Position numbers and translations under genes: made by a program
Shown here: positions 24,760 to 35,701 of the stretch, one piece after another
Numbering within the stretch: the stretch's first letter is position 1
How the letters are laid out: each line of letters begins with the position of its first letter
Notes under the pieces: model-generated
What the model saw: the letters and a program-made list of their open reading frames with translations, nothing else
The model's database searches: none
What the model was told of the DNA's origin: nothing
Origin: Siderastrea radians
Lineage: Eukaryota; Cnidaria; Anthozoa; Scleractinia; Rhizangiidae
Assembly (NCBI GenBank): GCA_964017195.1
Contig: OZ024898.1
Span: forward strand, 10,501,130-10,565,129
Direction of reading: 5' to 3'
DNA length: 64,000 bases

Positions 24760-25720
24760 GTGAAGCTTATAAAGCTTATATCTTAATTTCTTGGTCCTTC
24801 AGATCAGGGCCTTTTTGATGTCGTTTCTTTAATTTTCTTCAATAAAGAAAACGCGCGATATTCAATGAAATGAAACCATTTAACGTATCAGGCCAACGTA
24901 AGAGTGCTTAATTCCTGTTGTGAAAGGGGATAGGGGGCTGGCAGGGACTTATTTTTTCCCGAAAGTGACTTTTCTATGCTTTCAGTACACGAAAGGGCAG
25001 GGAAAATTACTATTTTAGTATGTTTAAATGTTCACCACAAAGTGGAAGGCTCGCTTAAATTATATTTGGCATATAAGACCTCACGCAAACATACGAAAGC
25101 TTACATGGAACCTTTAAAGGGGTTATCTCACGAGGAGTTTGCTATTTTAGGTCAATTCTGTGCTAAAATCATAACCTAACATTTTTATTTTACTCATACT
25201 CAAAATGCTCCCGTAAAACTACGAGGAACATATCAAAGGAATTTAGCAGGGATAGCAAACCACAATTATTTTTTGGTGATTTTTGAGAACATAGCATCAA
25301 ATCTTGAATCAAGTTTTAATCCATTTCCATCCTTGCCATCGGTAGCAACAGATGACAGATAGTTTTTAATAACAAAGCTAGACCATTATTTTTGGAATTC
25401 TATTGATGTCAAGACACTTTTTAGCTTTTTAAAGAGATACTTAAATAGCGTGAAATAACCCCTTTAAGTGTTTGAAAATCCGCGAGAGAACGCTGGAGTG
25501 CTTATAACGAGTGAGATAATCTACTGTCTTTGGTTTGTACGTTATTGTATTATACGTTTCATTCCAAGAAGCATTTGTCATTTTTGTATACGAAAGGGAA
25601 AGGGTTGAATCTCATGACAAAGCCCTCAGTATGAAATTCTACGGACCCTCTTCCCCCTTCTACGGGAGTTCTTCTCGCACCTTTTTCCTGTTGATTGAAT
25701 GATTATTTCATAAGTATTAA
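24760..25720 (-). repeat. Inverted array copy, blocks E and D
   Basis: Reverse complement of unit sequence. 25480-25720 mirrors 15380-15620, including TCAACAGGAAAAAGGTGCGAG read on the minus strand, and 24890-25110 mirrors 15640-15790. The copy is split by the MITE at 25113-25467. Confidence 0.75.
25113..25467. mobile_element. MITE with TTAAAGGGGTTAT ends
   Basis: Left end TTTAAAGGGGTTATCTCACG and right end CGTGAAATAACCCCTTTAA are inverted repeats. It interrupts block D exactly where other copies read CCTTCAAGTGTTTG or the like, so the insertion is later than the array. The element at 33775-34164 is a second member of the family. Confidence 0.8.
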
Positions 25721-25810
25721 TACGTATTTTGGCTACGGGCACAGAAATTCTCGTCCATCGAAGCATTCCAGGGTATTAAATCAGCGAGGGTGACAATTCG
25801 ATTTCTTCCA

Positions 25811-26298
25811 TACAGTCGAAGCTCTCCTTGCGACCACTCTCGTAAGCGACCAGCTCTAGTTACGACCACCATTGTGAAACCCCATTTGAATTGTCCCTTA
25901 AACTCTGTAATTGAAAGCTCTCGTAAGCGACCACTCCCGTAAGCGACTGCGACCACTTTTGTGCCGAATTACCAGCTGGTCCTTTCCTTTTTTTTAAGTT
26001 CTCGTAAGCGACCACTCAGTCAACACTCAAACAAAAGCATTCACTTCTTGATCAAATTGAGAGTAATATACAAAACATAAGCGCTAATGGTTCGTTGACC
26101 TGTACATACACGAACCTCTTTGGTATCGGTAAACAACACTATATTCCAAGCTTTCTGCTAAAAGCTTTTGTAAGCGACCACCCTCTATTGTTTTATTACG
26201 TGGTCGTTTACAAGAGCCCATTCTCGTAAGCGGCCAGCTCTAGTTCCGACCACTTTTCTGAATTCCCGAGGTGGTCACTGACGAGAGCTTCAACTGTA
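25811..26298. mobile_element. Tc1/mariner-like MITE
   Basis: Left end TACAGTCGAAGCTCTC and right end GAGAGCTTCAACTGTA form inverted repeats. The interior repeats CTCGTAAGCGACCA many times in subterminal positions. TACAGT termini are typical of Tc1/mariner elements with TA targets; that assignment is inference. The 79-codon minus frame inside is not a gene. Confidence 0.75.
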
Positions 26299-26800
26299 TT
26301 TTAATGTTAGATAGGTTAGGGTATAACTAAAAACACCGGATACCTTTTTGGCAAAATCTCCTTTTATTTCAAAGAAAAATGCAAACAACAAAATTCCGTT
26401 AAAATCGCCATTTAAAGCAGTAAATTATGACATCAATTTGAGGCGTTCGCGTGCAGAAACAAATCCCTCTCTCGCTTTAAAACACCCAAATTTACTTTCG
26501 CACTCTCTCAAGAGCTTCAAAAATGATTTTGCTAAAAACTGCGTTGTTCTTTGTGTTTGAAATAATCTAATTTTGAAAGTATACATTTCTCATTAGGAAA
26601 AGTACTTCGTGAATTAAATTATTTTTCACCATGTGCTAAACCTTCAAATCGATTCAGCTTCTGGCTGTTGAATTAAGAAAAGATGTTCTCAGAATTGCTG
26701 CACAAATTTCTTTGGGCAAATGATTGAGAGCGACGCGAGAGCTTTTCAAAGTTCGTTAAAATGCAGGTTATTTGAACCTTCCTGGCAACAAACTTTGTGA
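26296..26800 (+). repeat. Left arm of 3.3 kb inverted repeat
   Basis: Reverse complement of 28636-28680 plus 29160-29655. Matching landmarks: GAGGCGTTCGCGTGC near 26440 with GCACGCGAACGCCTC near 29492; GATTCAGCTTCTGGCTGTTG near 26652 with its complement near 29270; AACCTTCCTGGCAAC near 26775 with GTTGCCAGGAAGGTT near 28643. Confidence 0.75.
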
Positions 26801-26959
26801 CTTTCGTAAAATTTAACTGGCAACAATTTGGCATAGCAAGTGCTTGTCCATCTATTTTGACGTTCCCATTTTAAATGTTCACCTTTTCATTGAAAAATAT
26901 AACTTTTCTAAAGTAAGTTTTACATTTTAATACCATTTCCGTGTTCTTTTAATGATTTC

Positions 26960-27250
26960 GGTTGCTTTATGGTCAATTTTGGCAATTTCAAAGGTTCTGG
27001 AAAAATCAAGAAATCCAAGATGGCGGATTCAAGATGGCCACCGTTTTAGAACCTGACGTAATTGTCACATCATATGACGCCATCGCCTTACGGTGTGGAC
27101 CTCAAAGGAAACACTTCTGGATGTACTATCTGCCCTCCAAGTTTCGTTATCATAGCTTCAATATTCTCGGAGTTAAGAGGTGGGAGCCCCCCCCCCCCCC
27201 CCCGGTCTCAGAAGACCAACAAAAGCCCGATTTGAACAGGGTTAAAACAA
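26960..27250 (+). repeat. AAGATGGCG-motif repeat, copy 2
   Basis: CCAAGATGGCGGATTCAAGA, a CATCATATGACGCCATCG segment, a run of C at 27187-27203, then AAAAGCCCGATTTGAACAGG and GTTAA. Same order of blocks as 606-883. Lies in the loop of the 3.3 kb inverted repeat. Confidence 0.65.
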
Positions 27251-28635
27251 GTCTAAGGTTAAGGAACAAAACTATATTTATCTCACCAATCGAGGGACAA
27301 AAGTTACGTAAACGTTGACGAGAGTAAGGTAAAACAGGTTCGAAATTCGTAGCTTAGCTGTCGAAATGTTTTAATTTTAACAAACCTTGTAACTTGAATG
27401 ATACTTTTTTAAAAATTGATGCTATACATATGGTGGATGTTGTCAACAACTTTGTCGGCGAAAAAGGAAGCAACTTTTTGGCAAATTTTCATCGATTGAC
27501 AAACTGTGGCATTGTTGACAGTGTTGGGGGGGGGGGCTTTGACTACGCTAACTTGCTCGCAGCATTTATTTCAGCCTTGCTACGGGCCTGATACCACAAG
27601 TCATAAGTCAGCTTAGTTTTAGCCGAGCGGCAAGGGTTTTTTTTGTTTTTGTTTTGTTTTTGTTTTTTTTGTTTTTTTGAGCAGCGAACGTTTGAGTACA
27701 CTGACGATATGTCCCAACCATCGTGCAAAACTTTCAAAAAGTGTCGACCAGAAGTTGCAGCACAAGGGGCCGGGTCCAATGCCACGGTAAGGTAAAGGAG
27801 AGTGGCCAAAAAGTGAAAGAGGACTGGGGAAAAAGGGATGTGAAGTTATCTTACGCGAGACTGGTTTGCTTGTAAGAGTTAGATCGGGTGAATTTCATAT
27901 TCAGTTATGGTCTATCTGAATATTAGCCAGGTTATCGATGGAAGCCTCGTTGCTTCTCTTCGTCATTATTCAGGTGTATGTAGAGCGTGAAACAGATAGT
28001 AGACGGTTAAGGGCAAGAAGCATGACAGATTTCTGTTATGATACCCACATATCCATTATGATAAGCATGCTGGCTGCTGTGAGAGATCTCACTCACTGGG
28101 AACCTGTCTCTGTAAGATTCGTAAACAGAAATTCAGGAACAGAACCTCATTTATTGTTACCATGGTTACATGTATATTCCACGCTCTTCAAACAGCACTG
28201 GCGTGCTGTTAGAGGCCCCACTCATTAGTCAGGACACACTAATGTAGACTATGTCAAACAGCTGACAAGAGAGCACAGTTAAAAACTTCGATCGCACCCA
28301 TTTGTCATGAAGAGAGAACCCTTCCTGTCCAAAAATCCATCCAACACCGAGCTGACTTCCACTCCTGATATAACTGTGCCTTGTGCCTGTTCTGTGCCAA
28401 GTTGGTGTCGTTGAGCTGCTGGACCGTTTACAATACATTGACCGATTTGGCGGTGTTGATTGGGCGTCATCAACATGACCAAAATACGACGAACGGCAAG
28501 ATAATCACACGGAAATGGCCTCTGGGCTTGTCTTCTACGGCAAATGCGGTTTGGGCATTTCGAACTGTTTTCTAATCGACGTTTTCGATCTCATATGGGT
28601 CGAAGCATATTAAAATATGTGCGTGACTCGCGAAT
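27251..28635. other. Loop of inverted repeat, no gene
   Basis: G-run at 27527-27536 and a TTTTG-rich tract at 27637-27677. A minus-strand frame through about 28279-28540 stays open for more than 80 codons but has no domain I know. Nothing convincing. Confidence 0.4.
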
Positions 28636-29655
28636 GGAATGTTGCCAGGAAGGTTTAAATAACCTGCATTTTAACGAGCTCAATCAATTAATCAATCAAT
28701 CAAAACCTTTATAGCGCTTTTCAAATGAGTGTCGTAAAACCAAAACCAAAGTAATTACCCCAGCCAATCACAACAAACACAAATTACCCAATGAACCAAT
28801 CAGAACTCGAAGCAAATACATGTTACTGGCGTCAAGCGCGGCAAAAAACGTACGAGCGCGAGCAAGTCGCGACTGATTGGTTTGAGTTTTACTCCTGATT
28901 GGTCGAGAAAGTGGCGCGAGATTTTTTAACCAATCACAGAGCGAAGTAAAGCAAAACCAAAGCAAAACACGAATTACTTTCGACACTCAATTGAAAACCG
29001 CTCTATTTATTCACGATGACATTTAAAGCTTAGTAGCTTGAGGGGTCGTGTATAGGATATATAATTGCACAAATTTTCGACTAAAATAAGTTTAAAAGAC
29101 GCTAGAATAAAACACTAAAAAATCTTAAAATACTTTTAAATTAACTCTTTCTAACAAGTTCACGGATGCTTCGAACGGATGTTTCCAACTTTGAAAAGCT
29201 CTCGCGTCGCTCTCAATCGTTTGCCCAAAGAAATTTTTGAAGCAATCCTGAGAACATCTTTTCTTAATTCAACAGCCAGAAGCTGAATCGATTTGAAGGT
29301 TAATTAAGCACATGGTGAAAAATAATTTAAATCACAAAGTACTTTTCTTGATGAGAAATGTATACTTTCAAAATTAAATTATTTCAAACACAAAGAACAA
29401 TGCAGTTTTTACCAAAATCATTTTTGAAGCTCTTGAGAGATTGCCAAAGTAGATTTGAGTTTTTTAAAGACGACAGAGGGATTTGTTCTTGCACGCGAAC
29501 GCCTCAAATTGATGTAACAATTTGCTGCTTCAAATGGCGATTTTAACGGAATTTCATTATTTGCATTTATCTATGAAATAAAACGATATTTTGCCAAAAA
29601 AGGCATCTAGTGATTTTACTGATACCCTATCCTATTTAACATTAAAATATGAAAA
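28636..29655 (-). repeat. Right arm of 3.3 kb inverted repeat
   Basis: Partner of 26296-26800, interrupted by about 480 bases that include the MITE at 28709-29007. After subtracting the insertion the arm is about 530 bases. Divergence is visible, so the structure is old. Confidence 0.75.
28709..29007. mobile_element. MITE with AGCGC..GAGTGTCG ends
   Basis: Left TTTATAGCGCTTTTCAAATG then AGTGTCG; right CGACACTCAATTGAAAACCG then CTCTATTT: imperfect inverted repeats. The interior has AACCAATCAGA / CTGATTGGT motifs on both strands. Nested in the right arm of the 3.3 kb inverted repeat. About 300 bases, non-coding. Confidence 0.8.
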
Positions 29656-30298
29656 TATCGAATTTTCCACCCTTGCCGCGTTATGTTTGATTTTTACACA
29701 CAAGCGCTCTTAAAAAAGGCACATCCACAAAATGAACGGTCACTGGTAGAAATAAGCCTTATTTTTGCCTTAGTATGGCCCGAATTAACTTTCGGTGGTG
29801 TGTAGATAAGCCCTTCTATTAGAACTGCATAAAAAATGCGAATTCCCTGAGGTAATTTGCACTGCTGGAGACTCCGTTCTTGAAAAGTAGAGGGTCCCAC
29901 TTGATCCCGCAAAAAAATCCCCCGAGGTTAATGGTCCTACAAATTCTTGTTGATGTTCACCTCCAATTTCATTAAACGGCCAAATTTTTGGTTCAAATGG
30001 ACCTAATTGGAGCTTTCGTTACCTTACAAGAACGTATTTTTCCTCCAGCAAAGTCTTCCGTTAGGTAAATATTGATTTGTTATTCAGCTACCGTCAAGTT
30101 GGAGCCCTTACCTAATGAATTGACCAAAGTGCAATTTGCCGGAGAGTCTCAACAGCGTGAGAATTGACAAAAAAATTGATGTCCAACTTGAAAAATTCCA
30201 GCCAAGTTTTAATCAATAAAAACAGATTGTGGCTTACTTTTTGTGCTTGTCTTTTGCGCTCAATTTATGTATGAGAATGTGCGAGGTACCTACAGGTG
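29656..30298. other. Intergenic DNA, nothing recognised
   Basis: No domain-bearing frame and no clear repeat ends. Confidence 0.4.
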
Positions 30299-30520
30299 AA
30301 TTAACCCTGTTCAGAACGGGGGGGGGGGGGCTTTTGTGGCCCGCCTCAACTTTGAAGTTATGTAATTTCGTAACCGTTTATGCTAGTACCACTTAACTTG
30401 TGACTTTTCCTAAATATTAACTGGGAACATTTTGGCGTGAGTGTCTTGTGTCCAACAAACTTGACGTTGCCATGGTAACCGCTTTGTGACAGCCACGTTT
30501 TTAAAAAATCGCGATTCTCG
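30299..30520 (-). repeat. AAGATGGCG-family end, inverted copy
   Basis: TTAACCCTGTTCAGAACGGG followed by a G-run is the reverse of the GAACAGGGTTAA end block found at 27230-27245 and 31215-31236. Only one end is clear. Confidence 0.5.
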
Positions 30521-30659
30521 CTTTAATCGCTGCTATTTTAAAGTTTTCTAATCGACTTTGTATTTTTACATTAACTGTAGCAACAGTTTATCATTTAGGA
30601 ATAACCACTCACTGAAAGAAGGAATTTTGTGCTATTTTGAGGAAAACGTGAAATTTAAA

Positions 30660-31236
30660 ACGTGAAAATCCAAGATGGCGGACTTAACCGGTAGAGAAAG
30701 TGATTTCTCGCTATAAATTCACTATTCGCCAAAAATTACTAGTGTATGACATTGTTAACTAATTAACCTTTTACAATCAACTGGCTTCATTTTCTTGTTT
30801 ATTGAATGAAGCAGATGAATTTAAAGAAATTCAAGATGGCAGATCCAAGATGGCGGACACCAAAAATGACCATTTTATCTCTAATATGAACTTTATCTGC
30901 AAAATTTCATGTGTTCCAAAAACATACATTCAGAAAATATATTATAGATGCCCTTTATACCAAAAAAAGTATTTTTGTTCCTCCAGGCACAGTATTCAGT
31001 AAATTTATTGCTTTACAGCTTCTTAGTGAAACATTGAGGAACAAATGATGTCATAATGACATCATTTCACGTCACAGTGACATCACAGTATCTGTTGTGG
31101 TTAGAATTAGCGCGTACACTATCCTGTGCAAACTTGATGGCCATAGCGTAAGCGGTTTTAAAGTTACATAGGGGGGCCTCTGAAGCGCCCCCCCCGGTCC
31201 CAGAAGGTCGAAAAAAGCCCGTTCTGAATAGGGTTA
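30660..31236 (+). repeat. AAGATGGCG-motif repeat, copies 3 and 4
   Basis: CCAAGATGGCGGACTTAACC at 30668 and TTCAAGATGGCAGATCCAAG then ATGGCGG near 30828-30855 begin two overlapping copies. TGACATCA/TGATGTCA palindromes fill 31040-31090, then a C-run at 31187-31195 and AAAAGCCCGTTCTGAATAGG with GTTAA end the block. Confidence 0.6.
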
Positions 31237-31989
31237 AACTCAGTTTTGGCTAAAGAAACGGATAAAAGCTCCAAGAAATTGCTTCTTCAAAATAATCTTT
31301 GACAACAACAGTTCTGAACCAACTGAAGAGAAAGGTCACCACACTCACCAACTTATTAAAAAGCTTTGACAATATTGAATGGAACAAAAGTCATGCTTCA
31401 ACGAGATTTAAACCCAACTCAGATGCGCTTAAAAACGAATAAAAAAACTACACAACATTGCTCCGACCTTTGAAATATTTTTGAAGGAAATTCAGTTTGA
31501 ATAAATTCGAATCATGTTACGGCCTCCTGGTCTTCGCCTTATCCTAAGGTTGACAACTAATTTGAATATTTAACTGGCAAAACACTTTTTTTACATCAAA
31601 AATATTATTGACTAACGATTTACAAAGTATCAAAGCAACTAATCCTTGCCGAAAACATGATCTGAACGAAATGAAGCGAAAGATCATCACTGACATTCAT
31701 CAATTTTTTGAAAGACTTCAAGGAGATTTCAGGAGATTCAAACCCATAATGTGCTTATTGAATGTGAGGTGATTAAAACCGACTCAGCGCACGCGCCTCG
31801 TGAAGCTCTGATATAAAATACATATTCTCCATACAATTCTTATGGAATCAGTGTGTAGAATTTGTCTAAATATCAAGACATTTTTCCCTGGAGATCACTG
31901 TCCTTTTTTTTTAATGAAAATAATACAAATCTTTATTGAAAGTAACAGGATTCAGGTACAATTGGTGAAAGTACATTACAAAATACAAA
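31237..31989. other. Intergenic DNA, nothing recognised
   Basis: AT-rich, short frames only. Near 31300-31750 several phrases recur loosely (GAAAGGTCACCACACTCACC versus AAAGATCATCACTGACATTC), suggesting an old tandem duplication. Confidence 0.35.
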
Positions 31990-32575
31990 TATTATATATG
32001 TTAACCCTCGGGCGTACAAGGTGGGGGGGTAAGGTTTTCCTTGAAGTTTTCCAAAACGAATTATCATCTAGACTTGCGCCGTTTTCAGTAGCTGTGCGTC
32101 TATCCCTAAGACACATTTTGACATAAGTTTGGTGAGAATCAGTTCCTGTGGTTACGAGATATGACGTCATAAGTAGCAGGTGGTCAAGCCATTTTTGAAG
32201 AAAAATTCCTGTTTTTTACCCTTTTTAGGTGAAAAATGCAAAAAGTGTCAACAAGAAGCAGCAAAAGGTTAAAATACTTCTACATGTCCAGCATCAAAAA
32301 ATTTCCAATTTATAACGTCTTTTTAAAGATTTCTAATTTTCGGTAAAATCCAAGATGGCGCCAATATGGCGGCCACCTCAAATGACGTCACAGGCCCCCA
32401 GCAGCGTCACAACCCATAATATGTACCTCGTCTTGTAGAGCACATCACAGGCTTTCTACTAAACTGCTAAGGGTGAAATCTTGTCAAAGTATTGAAACAT
32501 AACGAAAACCCAAGGGGGGGAGGGGGTGCATCAACCCTCCCTTATACCACGGTGGAGGTGTGACTTTGCTTGTAC
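31990..32575 (+). repeat. Long repeat, copy 1 (partner at 34385)
   Basis: Shares an ordered series of blocks with 34385-34960: GCCGTTTTCAGTA, GTGGTTACGA.AT.TGACGTC, AAGTAGCA..TGGTCAAGCC, TTTTTACCCTTTTTAGGTGA, TAGAGCACATCACAGGCTTT, AAAACCCA.GGG, and ACGGTGG.G.TGTG.CTTTGC at the right end. Also carries CCAAGATGGCGCCAATATGG, linking it to the AAGATGGCG repeats. Confidence 0.7.
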
Positions 32576-33287
32576 TCACTCTCCTTTTCGAATTTGTGCT
32601 TGTCAAGTGAAGTCTGTATTGCTTTTTCTCGCAAAAGTTTGGGAATTGCCGCCAGGACTTGATATCGAAGAAAGTTGCACTTGGGGCTCTTGTATCTGTT
32701 CAGGAATTCCTGGATAAAAAAATATATATACCTTTTTTGGTGCCATTTGTGATAATAAAATGACTTCCCATTTATTATAATTTCTCTATTGTTAAAAAGC
32801 ACCAGATCTTGCTCTTGGTAATATCCATAAAGTTGTTTTAACTCCGTTATGTGGAGAAGGATTTCTTTATAAAAAAAGTGGTAGATCAATCTGTTTAATG
32901 AAATGTAGCCTGTTCCAGGCTCTCAGATAGTAGGGTCGGCGCGAACACAAGGGGAACGCGAAACCCAGCCCCCGCGCGTTTTTTCGCCCTCGTTTTCTCT
33001 TCGCCCTTTCCCCACTATCTCGGAGCCTGGAACAGGCTAAATGAAATGAGTATCGTAATTACATCGAAGTAAGAAGTTAAGTGCACCATACTTTTTAAAA
33101 TGATACATTGTGATATGCAACCAAGATTTGTCTGTACAGTTTTCACTTTTAAAAGTCTGGGTGTCCATGCTAATTTAAGCGACTTAAACGTGGTTAGAAT
33201 ATTTGGTACGCGCAAACCGCCATCAATAATATCTTGGTACAATCTTTTCTGACTTGCCTTTTTATTTTGTCTGTTTTTTTGTTCCAT
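32542..33287 (-). pseudogene. LINE reverse-transcriptase C-terminus
   Basis: Minus-strand frames encode KKASQKRLYQDIIDGGLRVP then NILTTFKSLKLAW (33015-33287), and ILLHITELKQLYGYYQEQDL then LFNNREIIINGK..YHKW and FLRYQVLAAIPKLLREKA (32542-32889). From memory this is the region after the reverse transcriptase core in LINE ORF2 proteins: DGGL(K/R)(M/V)P, followed by W(N)N(K/R)xIxxxxK and a terminal AIP motif. The MITE at 32906-33039 splits it. Discounting the MITE and one 9-base target copy leaves 603 bases, an exact multiple of three, and the flanking frames match. The RT core and endonuclease are absent, so this is a 5'-truncated relic. Confidence 0.75.
32906..33039. mobile_element. MITE with 9-base target duplication
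   Basis: Left end TAGCCTGTTCCAGGCTCTCA and right end GGAGCCTGGAACAGGCTA are inverted repeats continuing through GATAGT/ACTATC. AATGAAATG flanks it on both sides (32897-32905 and 33040-33048), a perfect 9-base target duplication. Nine bases is typical of Mutator-like elements, but that assignment is inference. Inserted into the LINE relic. Confidence 0.9.
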
Positions 33288-33774
33288 ATAAAATTAAAGA
33301 AATAGCTTGTAATCAACCTGACACTCGTTTCCTGAGGCATGTTCGACATCGAAGCCGAATAAACCAGCTGCGGAATTCCTTAGCTTAGCTTTTAAAAATT
33401 AAACATCTGCCAAGTAAAGTTAAAATTCGGGATCTCCAAAAGTTGAGTCGATAGTGTTTTTCTTGTAGTTTCCTTTTTCATCGTAAGAAATAAAATAAAA
33501 AAACCGGGAGTTCTGACAGGTTCTTTAATCCATTTTAGACCCAGCGGTTTCGAATCATTAAAACACCAAGGTCCTAGCCAAAGGCCCTTGAGCCTGAGAA
33601 AACAGCCGACGTTTCACGAGGTCGCCACTTGAGCCCTCGCAAAACGACGTCTGAGTAACGAGCGCAGAAATTCCAGACTGATGACGTGACACTACCCGGA
33701 TCTTGGTAGTGCTTCTGATTGGTTGGAATTTTCTTTCACTGGGACATGAGACATCGAAACTCTTTATGAAGAGT
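33288..33774. other. Intergenic DNA, nothing recognised
   Basis: Sequence upstream of the LINE relic on its strand. No further LINE-like residues could be read. Confidence 0.4.
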
Positions 33775-34164
33775 TTAAAGGGGCTATGTCACGCTATTTT
33801 AGTATTTTTTAAAAAGCTAAAAAGTGTCTTGGCATCAATTGAATTCCAAAAATAATGGTCTAGCTTTGTTATTAAAGACTATCTTACGGCACTGGAACTG
33901 TTTCCTGTCGTCTGTTGCTGCGGATGGCAAGGATGGAAATGGATTGAAACTTGAAAAAATTGGGCCAATTTTTTCAAGTTTTAATGCTATGTTCTCAAAA
34001 ATCAGCAAAAAAATTATTATGGTCAGCTCTCCGCGATAAACTTCATTTGATGTCTTTCTCATAGCTTTACAGGAGCATTTTGCGCATGAATAAAGGCACT
34101 AGGTTATGATTTAAGCACAGAATTGCCCTAAAATAGCAAAATCCTTGTGACATAACCCCTTTAA
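33775..34164. mobile_element. MITE with TTAAAGGGGCTAT ends
   Basis: Left TTTAAAGGGGCTATGTCACG and right TTGTGACATAACCCCTTTAA form inverted repeats. The interior matches the 25113-25467 element in opposite orientation (AATAATGGTCTAGCTTTGTT here, its complement near 25375). Overlapping opposite-strand 71-75 codon frames here are not genes. Confidence 0.85.
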
Positions 34165-34384
34165 GTGTAGGTGTGAGTTTATATATGGTGTTGCTTTGTC
34201 AAGAGCAAGACATGCAGAGAGAGTATTATGTAACATTCTGTAGACCGTAAGCAGCGCGTGCATGCAGAGAAAAATCTTATGAACAAAGAAAGACGTTGAT
34301 TTTAGTTTTCATGACTGGTTTACTTCTAATGAAAAACACGACTGAAGCTAGTTCAGTCTTAAATTTTAGCATTTATTGACCTCG

Positions 34385-34975
34385 ACAGTTTTACCTTATC
34401 CTATACGTCCAGTTTTTTAGGCCCACCTTCACCCAAAAGTACAAGCACAGATAGCTAAGCCTTTTCTTAAAATGTTTTCAAAACGATTTTTCATCTGCAC
34501 CTGCCGTTTTCAGTACATGTATGTATATCCCTTACACACATTTTGGCAACAGTTTTGTCAAGAATCCGTTGCTATGGTTACGACATTTGACGTCATAAGT
34601 AGCATGAGGTCAAGCCATTTTAAATAAAAATACGTGTTTTTTTACCCTTTTTAGGTGATAAAAGTAAAAATGATCACAACAGAGTGTTTAATTATGTGAC
34701 ATTCATCAGATCCAGGATAAAAAAAAAGTCAATTTCCGAGGACTTAAAATAATTTTTAATTTCGTGTAAAATCAAATATGGCAGCCGGCTTGTAGAGCAC
34801 ATCACAGGCTTTCCACTAAAAAAAATCTTTTCGAAATATTGTAACACAGCAAAAACCCATGGGAGGGTTCCATCAATCCCCTCCCCCCACCCGCCCCACC
34901 CTTGTACAACGGTGGGGATGTGGCTTTGCGTGTATGTCCGAGAGTTAAGACTAGCTTTTTTATCGCCAGTTCTCA
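34385..34975 (+). repeat. Long repeat, copy 2
   Basis: Same ordered blocks as 31990-32575, with a fuller right end ACGGTGGGGATGTGGCTTTG then CGTGTATGTCCGAGAGTT. Internal length differs by short indels. Confidence 0.7.
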
Positions 34976-35580
34976 CTTTCCTCAGTTTTATCGTGGTGCG
35001 TTGTACGACGCAAGAACGTGCTTATCAGCCACATTTGTTTTGCCAAATTCAAGTTTACTCCGAGAATAGGTACTGTATTGTGTATTAAAAATGTTGTCTT
35101 TACCAAAGTTTATAATGATTACGCGTTAAAGCATAGAATAACTGCCTTTATTCAAGCAGTGGTGCTAGAAACTAGTCAGGAAAAAGCACGGCAACCAGTT
35201 CCCTGGGTATTAATGAAAGGTTACTAGGAATTGACTTAACACGAAATTTCCCTTGGATTTCACCCCACTTTTCAGTCAGTTTTACTCGGTTAACTCGAAC
35301 TCGGATACGGCTCGAATTCCCCGCTAATTCGAACTAAATTTCGTTTCCCTTGATAAAAAATTACCCCGATAACTCGAATTCTGGTTCTTGCAAGTCACAT
35401 CAGTTTTTTCCTTGGTTTTGAAGTAGCAGAATGGGATAAGATTTGTGTATATCTCCGGGAGGAACGGGGGAACTCACATGTGAAAGGGGAGGGGAGGCTG
35501 GACGTAAAACGTGGTAGGACTAGGAGCTATAAGGAGGCAGTGTTAACGGAAAATGTCCCCTAGGAATGAAAACAACTGAT
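34976..35580. other. Intergenic DNA with AACTCGAA motifs
   Basis: Near 35289-35390 there are repeated AACTCGAACTCGGATA, GCTAATTCGAACTAA and GATAACTCGAATTC phrases, which look like the end of a pogo/Tigger-type DNA element; that is inference. No gene. Confidence 0.4.
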
Positions 35581-35596
35581 CAAACAACCAACCAAC

Positions 35597-35673
<77 letters not shown>

Positions 35674-35701
35674 CATCAACCATCAATCAATCAATCAACC
35701 A
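35581..35701 (+). repeat. AATC/AACC microsatellite
   Basis: CAACCAACCAACCAATCAAT leads into about 20 units of CAAT/AATC with a few interruptions (CCATCAACC). A shorter AACA/ACGA tract follows at 35744-35763. Confidence 0.95.

Noticed and set aside
25717..25956. 79-codon minus frame
   Set aside because: Made of the CTCGTAAGCGACCA repeats of the Tc1-like MITE and its flank.
35592..35700. Regular AATC units considered as a CRISPR-like array
   Set aside because: Four-base simple repeat without spacers in a eukaryotic context; a plain microsatellite.
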